A program made the translations under genes and the position numbers. A DNA stretch of 64,000 bases from CAYTKU01 sp964550845 (lineage in GTDB: Bacteria; Patescibacteriota; Patescibacteriia; Magasanikbacterales; UBA922), in assembly GCA_964550845.1 (NCBI GenBank), contig CAZKAD010000002.1, forward strand, positions 1 through 64,000, given 5' to 3'. The notes under the pieces are model-generated. The model searched no databases and was not told the DNA's origin. It was given only the letters and a program-made list of their open reading frames with translations. Shown here piece by piece: positions 16,399 through 23,631 of the stretch (position 1 is the stretch's first letter; each line of letters starts with the position of its first letter).

Positions 16399-17001
16399 TC
16401 ACTCCAACAATGAAAACAATTGTTTTTCAAATTGTTGGAATGACTTGAGTTCATCTTCATAACCATAGCCAGATTGGTCCCAATCGGCAAAAACTACACC
16501 GAAATCCTTCCACTGTCCATTTTGCTTCAAAAATTGCAACAACTTTTCTCCGCTCGAATTTTTCACATCAAATGCAAGACGATATCGCGAATACATTCCG
16601 TGATCCACAAAGTATTTTTGAATCTTCGCAGATGTACAATCGAATTGCTTGAATTCTTCAGACAATTTTTGAGGGAGGGGAAGATGAGTTACATCTTCAT
16701 ATGTGGTACCAAGAAAAACTTGCCATTCGAACTCTTCCTTCGATACACATGATGGTTCAACATCTTCATCACCAGACCAAAGTATTCCTTTTTCCGCTGC
16801 AAGACGAAGAACATCAAGAACACGAAGCCAGTCTGCTTTTGGAACTGCATGAGTAAAGGAACAAATCGAATAACCTTGTTCAATGTTGACATTTTTTTGA
16901 CCAATTTTTCGAGAAACTTCGTAAGTTCCTCGTGCATCACCTTGACTACTATCAATTTGAAAAAGAGGTCGAACAATCAGACAATCTTGAGGATATGACA
17001 T
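16399..17001 (-). CDS. Member of the ~190-residue 'P-x-x-CLII' paralogous family
   Basis: 200 residues from MSYPQDCLIVRPLFQ; the upstream in-frame extension is AT-rich leader. Family hallmarks: an opening P-[QR]-[DE]-CLI strand, a V-SR-x-x-x-GK-NV segment (YEVSRKIGQKNVNIEQG), a LxWxxFLGTTYE block with LPLPQKLSEEFKQF, and an amphipathic C-terminal helix QQFEKQLFSLLE. Four further copies are at 17089, 39136, 39831 and 40618. No known domain recognised. An AAAATTGA motif lies 57 bases upstream. Confidence 0.75.
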   Translation of the reverse strand: MSYPQDCLIVRPLFQIDSSQGDARGTYEVSRKIGQKNVNIEQGYSICSFTHAVPKADWLRVLDVLRLAAEKGILWSGDEDVEPSCVSKEEFEWQVFLGTTYEDVTHLPLPQKLSEEFKQFDCTSAKIQKYFVDHGMYSRYRLAFDVKNSSGEKLLQFLKQNGQWKDFGVVFADWDQSGYGYEDELKSFQQFEKQLFSLLE

Positions 17002-17057
17002 TGGAGTTTTGAAGTTCGAAAATGTTTTGTTTTTCTGTATGATATTGACAATAATAA

Positions 17058-17065
17058 TCAATTTT
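17058..17065 (-). promoter_or_regulatory. AAAATTGA motif (minus strand)
   Basis: 57 bases upstream of the ATG at 17001. As with the neighbouring paralog, a small CGAA-loop hairpin lies immediately beyond the motif. Confidence 0.55.
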
Positions 17066-17088
17066 CTTATCTCGAAAGATGAGAAAGA

Positions 17089-17655
17089 TTACAAGAGTTT
17101 CAAGACGTCAAAAAGTTGAGTCTCGAATTGTTGGAATAATTCAAGTTTTTGCTGATAATCCGGTTCAATTATATCAGCTATAACTCGATTATTTTGTTTG
17201 AGAGTTTCAAGTAATTTGAGACGTGTTGAATCTAAAGAGTTCAAATCAATTACAATTTGAAAATTACTCAATCGATCTCCTGCAAGTAAACATTGTTCAA
17301 TTTTATTTTCATCAAGAGTAAACTTTTCAAACTCTTCCGATAGTTGTTTCAGTTCAGGCACATCAAAAAAAGTTCCGTAGGAAGAAAGAAAAATTGCCCA
17401 TGAAAACTTACTCCTTGATATTTGTTCCCGACGGGGAAAAATTTGCCAAACAAGACCTTTATTCAAAGCTTGAATAAAGAATTTAACCAAATTGAGATCT
17501 TCAAAAGAGGAATGAATATGTTCGTAATAAACTTCACCTCTCTCGGAAAGAGCAACATTTTTACCTTCTGTTTGCCGAGATATCTTATATGTCCCAACAG
17601 TTTCTCGGACACAAATTTCAATCCGAATAATTAGACAGTCTCGAGGAAAATTCAT
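17089..17655 (-). CDS. Member of the ~190-residue 'P-x-x-CLII' paralogous family
   Basis: 188 residues from MNFPRDCLIIRIEIC. The open frame continues upstream to 17751, but only by translating a 15-bp tandem repeat as repeated NPSRI, so I start at 17655. It aligns with the 16399 protein over its length: YKISRQTEGKNV, SWAIFLSSYGTF, ELKQLSEEFEKF and a C-terminal QQFETQLFDVLK. The two are adjacent tandem paralogs. Unknown function. Confidence 0.75.
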   Translation of the reverse strand: MNFPRDCLIIRIEICVRETVGTYKISRQTEGKNVALSERGEVYYEHIHSSFEDLNLVKFFIQALNKGLVWQIFPRREQISRSKFSWAIFLSSYGTFFDVPELKQLSEEFEKFTLDENKIEQCLLAGDRLSNFQIVIDLNSLDSTRLKLLETLKQNNRVIADIIEPDYQQKLELFQQFETQLFDVLKLL

Positions 17656-17714
17656 TCTTGATGGATTGATTCTTGATGGATTGATTCTTGATGGATTGAT
17701 TCTTGATGGATTGA
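17656..17714. repeat. 15-bp tandem repeat, four copies
   Basis: Unit TTCTTGATGGATTGA repeated about four times, directly upstream of the ATG at 17655 on the minus strand. Divisible by three, so if translation began further upstream it would add NPSRI repeats without a frame change. Confidence 0.75.
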
Positions 17715-17759
17715 GAATGATTTGAAAGTTATTATTTCTAAAACATAACAATTAAGAAG

Positions 17760-17767
17760 TCAATTTT
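17760..17767 (-). promoter_or_regulatory. AAAATTGA motif (minus strand)
   Basis: TCAATTTT on the plus strand, 105 bases upstream of the ATG at 17655, with the tandem repeat in between. Confidence 0.45.
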
Positions 17768-17771
17768 TACA

Positions 17772-17807
17772 TTGAATATTGAATATTGAATATTGAATAT
17801 TGAATTT
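17772..17807. repeat. TTGAATA tandem repeat
   Basis: About five copies of the 7-base unit TTGAATA between two divergently oriented AAAATTGA motifs (17760 and 17819). Confidence 0.75.
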
Positions 17808-17818
17808 TATCATACAAG

Positions 17819-17826
17819 AAAATTGA
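17819..17826 (+). promoter_or_regulatory. AAAATTGA motif upstream of PIF1 helicase
   Basis: Exact motif 32 bases before the ATG at 17858. Confidence 0.6.
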
Positions 17827-17857
17827 TCTCCCTTCATTTGGAAATAAAAGAAAAGGA

Positions 17858-19255
17858 ATGTCAACTGAAGGGGAAAAAGAGAATGTCGAAGAAATTAAAA
17901 TTCCCGAAGACGAATCAAAGATTGACGATGAAAAGATCGAAGAAGAGAAGGTTAATGATGAAAATTCGGAGAAACATTATTCCGATTTGAAATCGGCTAT
18001 CTTGAAAGGACATAATGTTTTTCTCACTGGTCCCGGAGGAACAGGTAAAAGTTACCTCATTCGGCGTCTGGTCAAAGAACTTGCCACTAATGCATACTAT
18101 CAAAATATTGCTCTGACCGCAACTACTGGAGTGGCAGCTGAAAATATTCAAGGATGTACTCTTCATTCATGGGCTGGGATCGGAATTGGTAATCGATCTT
18201 ATGATTATTACACAACTCGACTTCAAAAAGATGAAAACAAACGAGAATCGTGGACAAAGTGCAATCTTCTCATTATTGACGAAGTTTCGATGATGGGAAA
18301 GAAATTGTTCCATTTACTCGACCACATCGGAAAGGTACTTCGAAGATCAATTCGTCCATTTGGAGGAATTCAACTAATTTTTTGTGGGGATATGTGTCAA
18401 CTTCCTCCAGTTGAAGATGAATATTGTTTTACTTCAGGATTGTTTGATAAATGTCAATTTTATTTTATCAAACTCACTCATCCATGGAGATTTGTATCAG
18501 ACTTGGAATATTTTCAGCTTTTGTTGAGAGTTCGACTTGGTGAGCAAACTCCACAAGATATTGCTCGTCTTGAAACGAGAAAATGCTCGATGTTTCGAGA
18601 CTTGGGAAATGAAGAAGGTGCTCTTCGTCCAACTCGCCTCTTTTCACGAAAAATGGATGTTCAAGAAATGAACATTGAAGAATTGAATAAATTGCCTGAT
18701 CAAGAATATCATTATCAATCACATGATTCACTGATTCAGAAAAATCAAAAAGTCAAAATTAATCCTGAATATTACGAACAATTAATGGACAATCAACATC
18801 ATCGTTTGACTCGATTGAAAAAAGGTGCACAAGTCATGTTAACTCGAAATATTTCGATTGAGCGAGGTTTAATTAATGGATCACGAGGAGTGGTACTCGA
18901 ATGTCATGATTCAACTGTGATGGTCAAGTTTCGAAAATGCGAATATTTAGTCACACCTTCTACCGTTGAGTATGAAGATGAAAATTGTAAATATCGACGT
19001 GTACTGATGCCTCTTATTCTTGCCTGGAGCATGACCATTCACAAATCTCAATCGGCAACTCTTGATTATGTGATTGCCGATCTTGGAACAAGTTTATTCT
19101 CGAAAAATATGGGTTACGTGGTCTTATCAAGATGTCGTTCTCTTGATTCGATTTTTCTGAATAATTTATTGCCCGAACGAATTGAATGTGATCCATTGGC
19201 AAAAGAATTTGAGAAAAAGATTGATCGACAACTCGAGAAACAAAAGACGAGTTAA
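17858..19255 (+). CDS. PIF1-type DNA helicase
   Basis: 465 residues. A ~40-residue acidic N-terminus precedes a superfamily 1B helicase: Walker A TGPGGTGKS (57-65), TATTGVAAENIQGCTLHSW (motif Ia region), Walker B LLIIDEVSMMG (~138-148), CGDMCQLPPV (motif III), and near the C-terminus MTIHKSQSATLDYV with VVLSRCRSLDSIFL. PIF1 helicases unwind DNA 5'-3', including forks, recombination intermediates and G-quadruplexes. It is shorter than many cellular PIF1 proteins but has the whole core. Probably acts in viral DNA replication or recombination. Confidence 0.93.
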   Translation: MSTEGEKENVEEIKIPEDESKIDDEKIEEEKVNDENSEKHYSDLKSAILKGHNVFLTGPGGTGKSYLIRRLVKELATNAYYQNIALTATTGVAAENIQGCTLHSWAGIGIGNRSYDYYTTRLQKDENKRESWTKCNLLIIDEVSMMGKKLFHLLDHIGKVLRRSIRPFGGIQLIFCGDMCQLPPVEDEYCFTSGLFDKCQFYFIKLTHPWRFVSDLEYFQLLLRVRLGEQTPQDIARLETRKCSMFRDLGNEEGALRPTRLFSRKMDVQEMNIEELNKLPDQEYHYQSHDSLIQKNQKVKINPEYYEQLMDNQHHRLTRLKKGAQVMLTRNISIERGLINGSRGVVLECHDSTVMVKFRKCEYLVTPSTVEYEDENCKYRRVLMPLILAWSMTIHKSQSATLDYVIADLGTSLFSKNMGYVVLSRCRSLDSIFLNNLLPERIECDPLAKEFEKKIDRQLEKQKTS

Positions 19256-19298
19256 ACTTGCACAGGATTAGTTAAACATCTCTCTTCTTGGATAAAGA

Positions 19299-19661
19299 AT
19301 GGAGACTTTTCAAACTTGTTTTAATCAATGTTCACTTTCGGCTGACAGTTTGACTGAATTACTTTCAATTGATTCAAATCAATTCGAAGTTTTGAAAGTC
19401 CACGAATGGACTGTCAATTTGTCAAAAACATCAGTTAAACTAAAATGTCAGTCAATTGAATTGTATTGGAACTATTCAATCGAAGAAGTTGAAATTTTTA
19501 TTTTCTTTGAACTACTTGCTTTACAGGCACAAATTAAAAGATATTCGAGTCAGTTTCTTCTCTCTTCATCAAGCAATTTTTCGGGAGATGCGTCTCTCTC
19601 CTCTTCCGGAAGTTCATTTTGCCTCGTCACGTCTTCAACAGAAGAATCACTGTCTCTGTAA
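19299..19661 (+). CDS. Hypothetical protein overlapping a convergent gene
   Basis: 120 residues, unrecognised. The first ~75 residues contain a helix-strand pattern (SLSADSLTELLS; WTVNLSKTSVKLKC); the Ser-rich C-terminal third (SSSSNFSGDASLSSSGSS) is read from the antisense of the 19550 gene, over 112 bases of convergent overlap. The last ~35 residues may be fortuitous, but the N-terminal part occupies space not used by another gene. Confidence 0.5.
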   Translation: METFQTCFNQCSLSADSLTELLSIDSNQFEVLKVHEWTVNLSKTSVKLKCQSIELYWNYSIEEVEIFIFFELLALQAQIKRYSSQFLLSSSSNFSGDASLSSSGSSFCLVTSSTEESLSL

Positions 19662-20065
19662 TCAGGATCTTGATCATAATCATTTCTTGGATCTTCATCG
19701 TCATGACAAAAATCGTCATCTTTGTGTTCAAGCCCATATTGACGAGCTTGATTGAAAGTTTTCTGATCAATCTTCAATTCAAGTGAAAAATTAGTCAAAG
19801 AAAGTTCCCTGTTGTTCGGTTCGCGAATGAAACATTCAGGACAAAGATCAAAATCGCATTCAACACAGGAAAACATTCCGTAAATCTTTTCGGTTCTGTT
19901 GATGGAGCGAATTAATAGGTAATCACGTTGACAGCAGTCGCAAATTCGGTACCAAATACTTGACGAATGAGTCGAAGGGCATTGAATTCGATCAACGTTG
20001 AAGAAGAATTTATGTGGATGATTTGGGTAATTGTACAAAGTGGGGGAAATTGTATGAGTTTCCAT
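19550..20065 (-). CDS. Zinc-finger protein (ZZ/C1-like)
   Basis: 171 residues. A cysteine/histidine cluster at ~35-85 (CDCCQRDYLL, FSCVECDFDLCPECF) matches the spacing of ZZ or C1-like (DC1) zinc fingers, which bind peptides or lipids in signalling and ubiquitin pathways. The C-terminal 60 residues are strongly acidic (DDDFCHDDEDPRNDYDQD). The ATG abuts a tandem array of palindromic elements. A regulator of host ubiquitin or signalling pathways is possible but not shown. Confidence 0.75.
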   Translation of the reverse strand: METHTISPTLYNYPNHPHKFFFNVDRIQCPSTHSSSIWYRICDCCQRDYLLIRSINRTEKIYGMFSCVECDFDLCPECFIREPNNRELSLTNFSLELKIDQKTFNQARQYGLEHKDDDFCHDDEDPRNDYDQDPDYRDSDSSVEDVTRQNELPEEERDASPEKLLDEERRN

Positions 20066-20235
20066 TTAACCAGTCTCGAAAAGACGTTTAACCAGTCTCG
20101 AAAAGACGTTTAACCAGTCTCGAAAAGACGTTTAACAAGTCTCAAAGAGACGTTTAATTAATTCAAAGAACGTTGTGGAAATAATATTCTCCGAAAAGAA
20201 TATCATTTTTAACCAATTCAAAAAGTCTTGAAGAG
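20065..20235. repeat. Tandem array of palindromic elements upstream of the zinc-finger gene
   Basis: Three identical 22-base units (TTTAACCAGTCTCGAAAAG plus ACG), a fourth with a different stem, a fifth partial, then a separated element near 20211-20235. The first unit begins at the last base of the CAT that is the start codon of the 19550 gene. Stem GTCT/AGAC with a CGAAA loop. A small AATATTCT-type inverted repeat lies at ~20178-20200. Confidence 0.85.
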
Positions 20236-20238
20236 ACG

Positions 20239-20535
20239 TTAAATTAAAATTAGTCGAATTATATCTTCCTCTAAAATTTGATCTGCTTCAAATATAGCTG
20301 TCCTTAACAGCTGAATAAACCAAGTACGAATAACAATCAATCCTTCTTCCGATAAAACGACTTCAATTTTTGACTGTTTATCAAATAAAACAAGAGTTAA
20401 TCCATGTGTCCGATCTTCAATTTGATGACTGCTAAACAATTCGCTCTTTTTGGCTTCATTTACAAGCTTTTCGAACGAAATTGCTAAAAAGAGGGAATTT
20501 TGAAATGACTCTTGTTTTTGCTGAACAAGGTCCAT
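20239..20535 (-). CDS. Hypothetical protein
   Basis: 98 residues: a helical N-terminal half (SFEKLVNEAKKSELF), a short beta hairpin (GLTLVLFDKQSKIEVVLSEEG) and a C-terminal helix (TWFIQLLRTAIFEADQIL). No known family. The ATG has an AAAATTGA motif 51 bases upstream, and the repeat array follows its stop. Confidence 0.6.
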   Translation of the reverse strand: MDLVQQKQESFQNSLFLAISFEKLVNEAKKSELFSSHQIEDRTHGLTLVLFDKQSKIEVVLSEEGLIVIRTWFIQLLRTAIFEADQILEEDIIRLILI

Positions 20536-20585
20536 GATAAACTTCCTTTAGTTGATTAAGACGATTTTAAGATTGAAAAAAATAA

Positions 20586-20593
20586 TCAATTTT
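20586..20593 (-). promoter_or_regulatory. AAAATTGA motif (minus strand)
   Basis: 51 bases upstream of the ATG at 20535. Confidence 0.5.
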
Positions 20594-20650
20594 GCTTCAT
20601 CATTACAAAATTGATTTTTACTTTGTGATATTGGTTCGAAAAATAAACTA

Positions 20651-21058
20651 ATGAAGTTTCAAACTGTCTACGGAGTTTTAATCTCAGAAACAGATTTGTT
20701 ATCTTCTGTATCTCCGAAGAATGAGAGCAAATATCATCTTTCAATAGCTCAACTTCAGCCAATATTTAATCGGCGCGATTCGATCGGTGATGCAACTATA
20801 GAAAAATATTTTCCGGGTTTGCTTCATTTGATCAAAGAATGGGAACTTCGTTTACTTCCGGCACCAAACTATATGTGTCCTCAAAATCGGCCACATTATG
20901 TTTTCGGTCTCTTCTCAGAGAATATTAACTTTCATATTTGCCCAACAGAAGAAATGAAACAAACATTAGTGATGTTGAAGAAATATTTCAATATCAATCA
21001 GGAATGTAAATATTTTTACTTTAATCCGAAGGCGTTTAACCACTTCAATAAGTCTTGA
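20651..21058 (+). CDS. Hypothetical protein ending in a palindromic element
   Basis: 135 residues, unrecognised; mixed alpha/beta composition with a Pro/Cys segment LLPAPNYMCPQNRPHYVFG. Its last ~7 codons (KAFNHFNKS) run into a GTTTAACCACTTC palindromic element, which therefore supplies the stop codon. The next gene starts 18 bases later on the same strand. Confidence 0.6.
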   Translation: MKFQTVYGVLISETDLLSSVSPKNESKYHLSIAQLQPIFNRRDSIGDATIEKYFPGLLHLIKEWELRLLPAPNYMCPQNRPHYVFGLFSENINFHICPTEEMKQTLVMLKKYFNINQECKYFYFNPKAFNHFNKS

Positions 21059-21070
21059 AGATACGTTTAA
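21033..21070. repeat. Palindromic element overlapping a stop codon
   Basis: GTTTAACCACTTCAATAAG with GTCTTGAAGATAC and GTTTAAG, covering the end of the 20651 gene and the leader of the 21077 gene. Confidence 0.6.
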
Positions 21071-21076
21071 GTAAAA

Positions 21077-21673
21077 ATGATTTTTTCTCTCTGCGGAGAT
21101 GAAAAATTCAAAGCTCCCGACATTTTCGTCAAAAAAGATTCATCAATGTTGTTCTATTTGATTGAACGTGGATCTCGAAAGATGCTCATTTCACTTGAGT
21201 CTGCAAATCAGGAACTACTTGATATTTTCCATCTCTTCTTTTCGAATAGCAGAAGAAAAACCCTGATTTCGGAGGCAAAAGATGTTTCTGGAAAATACTT
21301 CCATCTTTATTCTCGTACATTTCTCGAGGATGGACAAAGAACAGATGAATTTCATCTTTTCTTTGATGATGTGAGCGATCATCCTCAACGACAGTGGGGT
21401 AATCAAATTCCAGGATTAAATACCTACCAAAAAACATTTTTCTGGGAACTTTACATCCGAGGACCAATTTCTCAAATTGTTAAGTTGTCTCCTCAAGAGA
21501 TGAACGTGCCTGTTCCATCTCCCTTCTTAACACAGCAATCAAGCTATCGAAAGGAACCTGTGCATTCTTCAACGAAAAAGCAAGATTATTTGCCTTATGG
21601 AGATACTCTTTCGATGCTTACCTTAAGATCTCCAGATCAAAGAAGAGTGGTTCGAATTCGACCAAGAGCATAG
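21077..21673 (+). CDS. Hypothetical protein
   Basis: 198 residues, unrecognised. The N-terminal ~140 residues look globular and beta-rich (MLFYLIERGSRKMLISLES; KYFHLYSRTFLEDGQ); the rest is polar with basic clusters at the end (RVVRIRPRA). Starts right after a palindromic element and ends before a convergent hairpin. Confidence 0.65.
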   Translation: MIFSLCGDEKFKAPDIFVKKDSSMLFYLIERGSRKMLISLESANQELLDIFHLFFSNSRRKTLISEAKDVSGKYFHLYSRTFLEDGQRTDEFHLFFDDVSDHPQRQWGNQIPGLNTYQKTFFWELYIRGPISQIVKLSPQEMNVPVPSPFLTQQSSYRKEPVHSSTKKQDYLPYGDTLSMLTLRSPDQRRVVRIRPRA

Positions 21674-21686
21674 TTAGAAATATTCC

Positions 21687-21702
21687 TTTCTTTTCGAAGA
21701 AA
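21687..21702. terminator. TTCG-loop hairpin between convergent genes
   Basis: TTTCTT-TTCG-AAGAAA, 13 bases after the stop at 21673 and 15 before the convergent stop at 21717. Convergence argues for a 3'-end role. Confidence 0.6.
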
Positions 21703-21716
21703 GAAATTAATTATCA

Positions 21717-22334
21717 CTAAATAAATTTAACCGGAAAATCAGCCTGCAGTGTACCTGGAATTGGGCAATCAATGTCTCCGAGATGAACTTTCTTATCTCG
21801 AGACCACTTTTTGAGTAAATTACTTGAACATTTCTCAAAGACAAGAACATGGTATCCTCCACGGGTCTCAATAATAGTTGGAGGAACGTTTTCAACTTTA
21901 AGATCTTCAAGGAGTTCGGGAAGATCCTTTTTATCATCAAGATCAAAAGAGAGGCATTCGGTTTTTGCCGAAGATCGCCTGACTGCAGAGATCAATTCTC
22001 GATCTAATTCGCGAGTTTGATTGTTATCAACGAAACGAGACATAAATCTTTTCAACAGTAATCGTTCAGCTTCATCTTTACTTCTTCCGTTAGTAGTTGA
22101 ATAAAAGGCGAAATGCCCAGTTTCATTTCGGAGCGCAAAATTCAGCAGTTCAACTTCTTCTCGAAATTGTTCGGCTGTCAAAGAATTGCACAGTAAAAAT
22201 CTTTCTTTTTTGTTTGTTCCTCCATATTTCGCACGATCAATGGTAAAAATCACTTGAAGGGTAGATGAAGATTGAATCAATTGAGCAAATCTTTCGATTT
22301 GAGCTGGATCATGAATTCGAGACTTGATTTCCAT
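21717..22334 (-). CDS. Possible archaeo-eukaryotic primase-like protein
   Basis: 205 residues. SFDLDDKKDLPELL followed by ETRGGYHVLVF and a C-terminal CPIPGTLQADFPVKFI resemble the metal-binding D-x-D, the G-G/N-G-Y-H-x-L and the terminal motifs of small AEP (primase-polymerase) proteins. The N-terminal half, with VIFTIDRAKYGG and FAFYSTTNGRSKDEAERLL, is less diagnostic. If correct it could prime synthesis or work in repair apart from the D5 primase-helicase. It could equally be an inactive relative; this call is from motifs only. Confidence 0.5.
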   Translation of the reverse strand: MEIKSRIHDPAQIERFAQLIQSSSTLQVIFTIDRAKYGGTNKKERFLLCNSLTAEQFREEVELLNFALRNETGHFAFYSTTNGRSKDEAERLLLKRFMSRFVDNNQTRELDRELISAVRRSSAKTECLSFDLDDKKDLPELLEDLKVENVPPTIIETRGGYHVLVFEKCSSNLLKKWSRDKKVHLGDIDCPIPGTLQADFPVKFI

Positions 22335-22390
22335 TTAAGTAGACTGAAAAATGTTTAACTCTCAAAAGGACCTTGAGGATGTTTAACCAT
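22331..22390. repeat. Palindromic elements between two minus-strand genes
   Basis: Two diverged TTTAA-flanked units (one with a CAAAAGGACCTTGAGG stem) fill the gap from the ATG at 22334 to the stop at 22383. Confidence 0.55.
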
Positions 22391-23579
22391 ATAAAACTGG
22401 TGGGCCATAAGGATTAGTCATCACTGGATCGGCACCGATTGCAATCTTCCGTTTACTTTCAAACAAATGGGATACACCAGGAATAACATCATCACCTGGA
22501 AGATTCCAAGTCGTTTGTGGAGCCGAATAATGATAGCGATTTTTAATTCCATAAGTTGGGTCAGTATAAGCCAGATATTCGACTGTATTGCTAATTGGAA
22601 CGTCAGCCATTGAAACTTCGGGCATCTTGTTTTCAAGTAGTGCAAGTTCTTGATGGTCATACTTTTCAACATTACTAACTGCCGAAGGATTAACTGTCAC
22701 TTGTAGATCATATTTGTCTTTCAATTTCGTCTTTGATTCAATCACCAATTCAACAACTGCCGTTGGAGCTGATTGCTTAACAGTCCAAGTATAATCTTTC
22801 AATCTAATCGTCTTTCCTTGGAAAGGTAGCTCGAGGATTGAATGAGCAGCAGCTGCCATTGCAACTGCCATTGGATCTTTGAGTTTGAGGGGAACTGTTA
22901 TTTCTCCATCAGAAAGTGTTGTTTTGGCAACTGGTGTAATCAATGTAATCAAATCTCTATCGCGAATATACTTAATTGTTCTTACACGAGTCGCAGTTGT
23001 TTCCTCTGTCGGAGCAACTACACCTTCCATTGCTGAATAAGGTTTGTAAGTGATACTTGGTTTAACACCTTTTTCAACACGATCAGTCTTGGTGTAGACT
23101 GCCGAAGGAACAACAGTAGTCACAATCTTTTTTGACGTCAAAGCAATTTGACTTGGATGAATCGGATGATTAATATCGGCATAAGGAGTTTCAGTTGGAA
23201 AAGACACTGATGTCAAAGGACGAGGTTCTTGCGAATAATAATCCATCGGCAATCTTCCCTCCATTTGGTAATGCCAACCTCCCGGAGGTTGACTAAATGG
23301 ATCGGTTGCAATTATTCCTTTTCCAATACCTGAAGGCTGTTTGAGTTCTTGATTCAAATATAGACTACCGGCTTGACCCATTCCCTGAGCAGGATTATTC
23401 GCCCTCGGAAACTTACGGATATATTCCGACATATCATGATTCTCGGAGTTTTGAATCACTTCTCCAATATCGACTTTGTCGTTTCTCGGTGCCATTCGTT
23501 GTTCATAATATTTGTTTGCACCGATATTTGAAACCCGGTAATCCAAATCAAGTGTATCGTATTTCGGGAATCCGAACAT
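22383..23579 (-). CDS. Probable virion structural protein
   Basis: 398 residues. The first ~130 residues are Pro/Gln/Gly-rich and low in helix (DPFSQPPGGWHYQMEGR); residues ~150-300 are repetitive beta-rich (KIVTTVVPSAVYTKTDRV, KLKDKYDLQVTVNPSAV); the C-terminus is again Pro/Gly-rich (DPVMTNPYGPPVLYG). This composition is common among capsid-associated or minor structural proteins. No family motif is recognised. It is divergent from the D5 gene with a 52-base gap. Confidence 0.6.
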   Translation of the reverse strand: MFGFPKYDTLDLDYRVSNIGANKYYEQRMAPRNDKVDIGEVIQNSENHDMSEYIRKFPRANNPAQGMGQAGSLYLNQELKQPSGIGKGIIATDPFSQPPGGWHYQMEGRLPMDYYSQEPRPLTSVSFPTETPYADINHPIHPSQIALTSKKIVTTVVPSAVYTKTDRVEKGVKPSITYKPYSAMEGVVAPTEETTATRVRTIKYIRDRDLITLITPVAKTTLSDGEITVPLKLKDPMAVAMAAAAHSILELPFQGKTIRLKDYTWTVKQSAPTAVVELVIESKTKLKDKYDLQVTVNPSAVSNVEKYDHQELALLENKMPEVSMADVPISNTVEYLAYTDPTYGIKNRYHYSAPQTTWNLPGDDVIPGVSHLFESKRKIAIGADPVMTNPYGPPVLYG

Positions 23580-23592
23580 TTCTTTGTTAAAA

Positions 23593-23600
23593 AAAATTGA
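23593..23600 (+). promoter_or_regulatory. AAAATTGA motif upstream of D5 primase-helicase
   Basis: Exact motif 32 bases before the ATG at 23632. Confidence 0.6.
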
Positions 23601-23631
23601 TATTGTTTAATTTTTATTTAAAGTAACTAAA

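Noticed and set aside
16287..16490. N-terminal extension of the 15840 membrane protein
   Set aside because: Overlaps the end of the 16399 gene, and the AAAATTGA motif lies between this extension and the chosen start.
17656..17751. N-terminal NPSRI repeats as part of the 17089 protein
   Set aside because: They are translations of a tandem repeat upstream of the conserved P-R-D-CLII start shared by all paralogs.
20065..20235. CRISPR-like array
   Set aside because: Units are contiguous, with no unique spacers, and the unit sequence differs between loci. No cas genes are present.
22383..23579. Major capsid protein
   Set aside because: Beta-rich and Pro-rich, but there is no double-jelly-roll pattern or known capsid motif; called only as probable structural protein.
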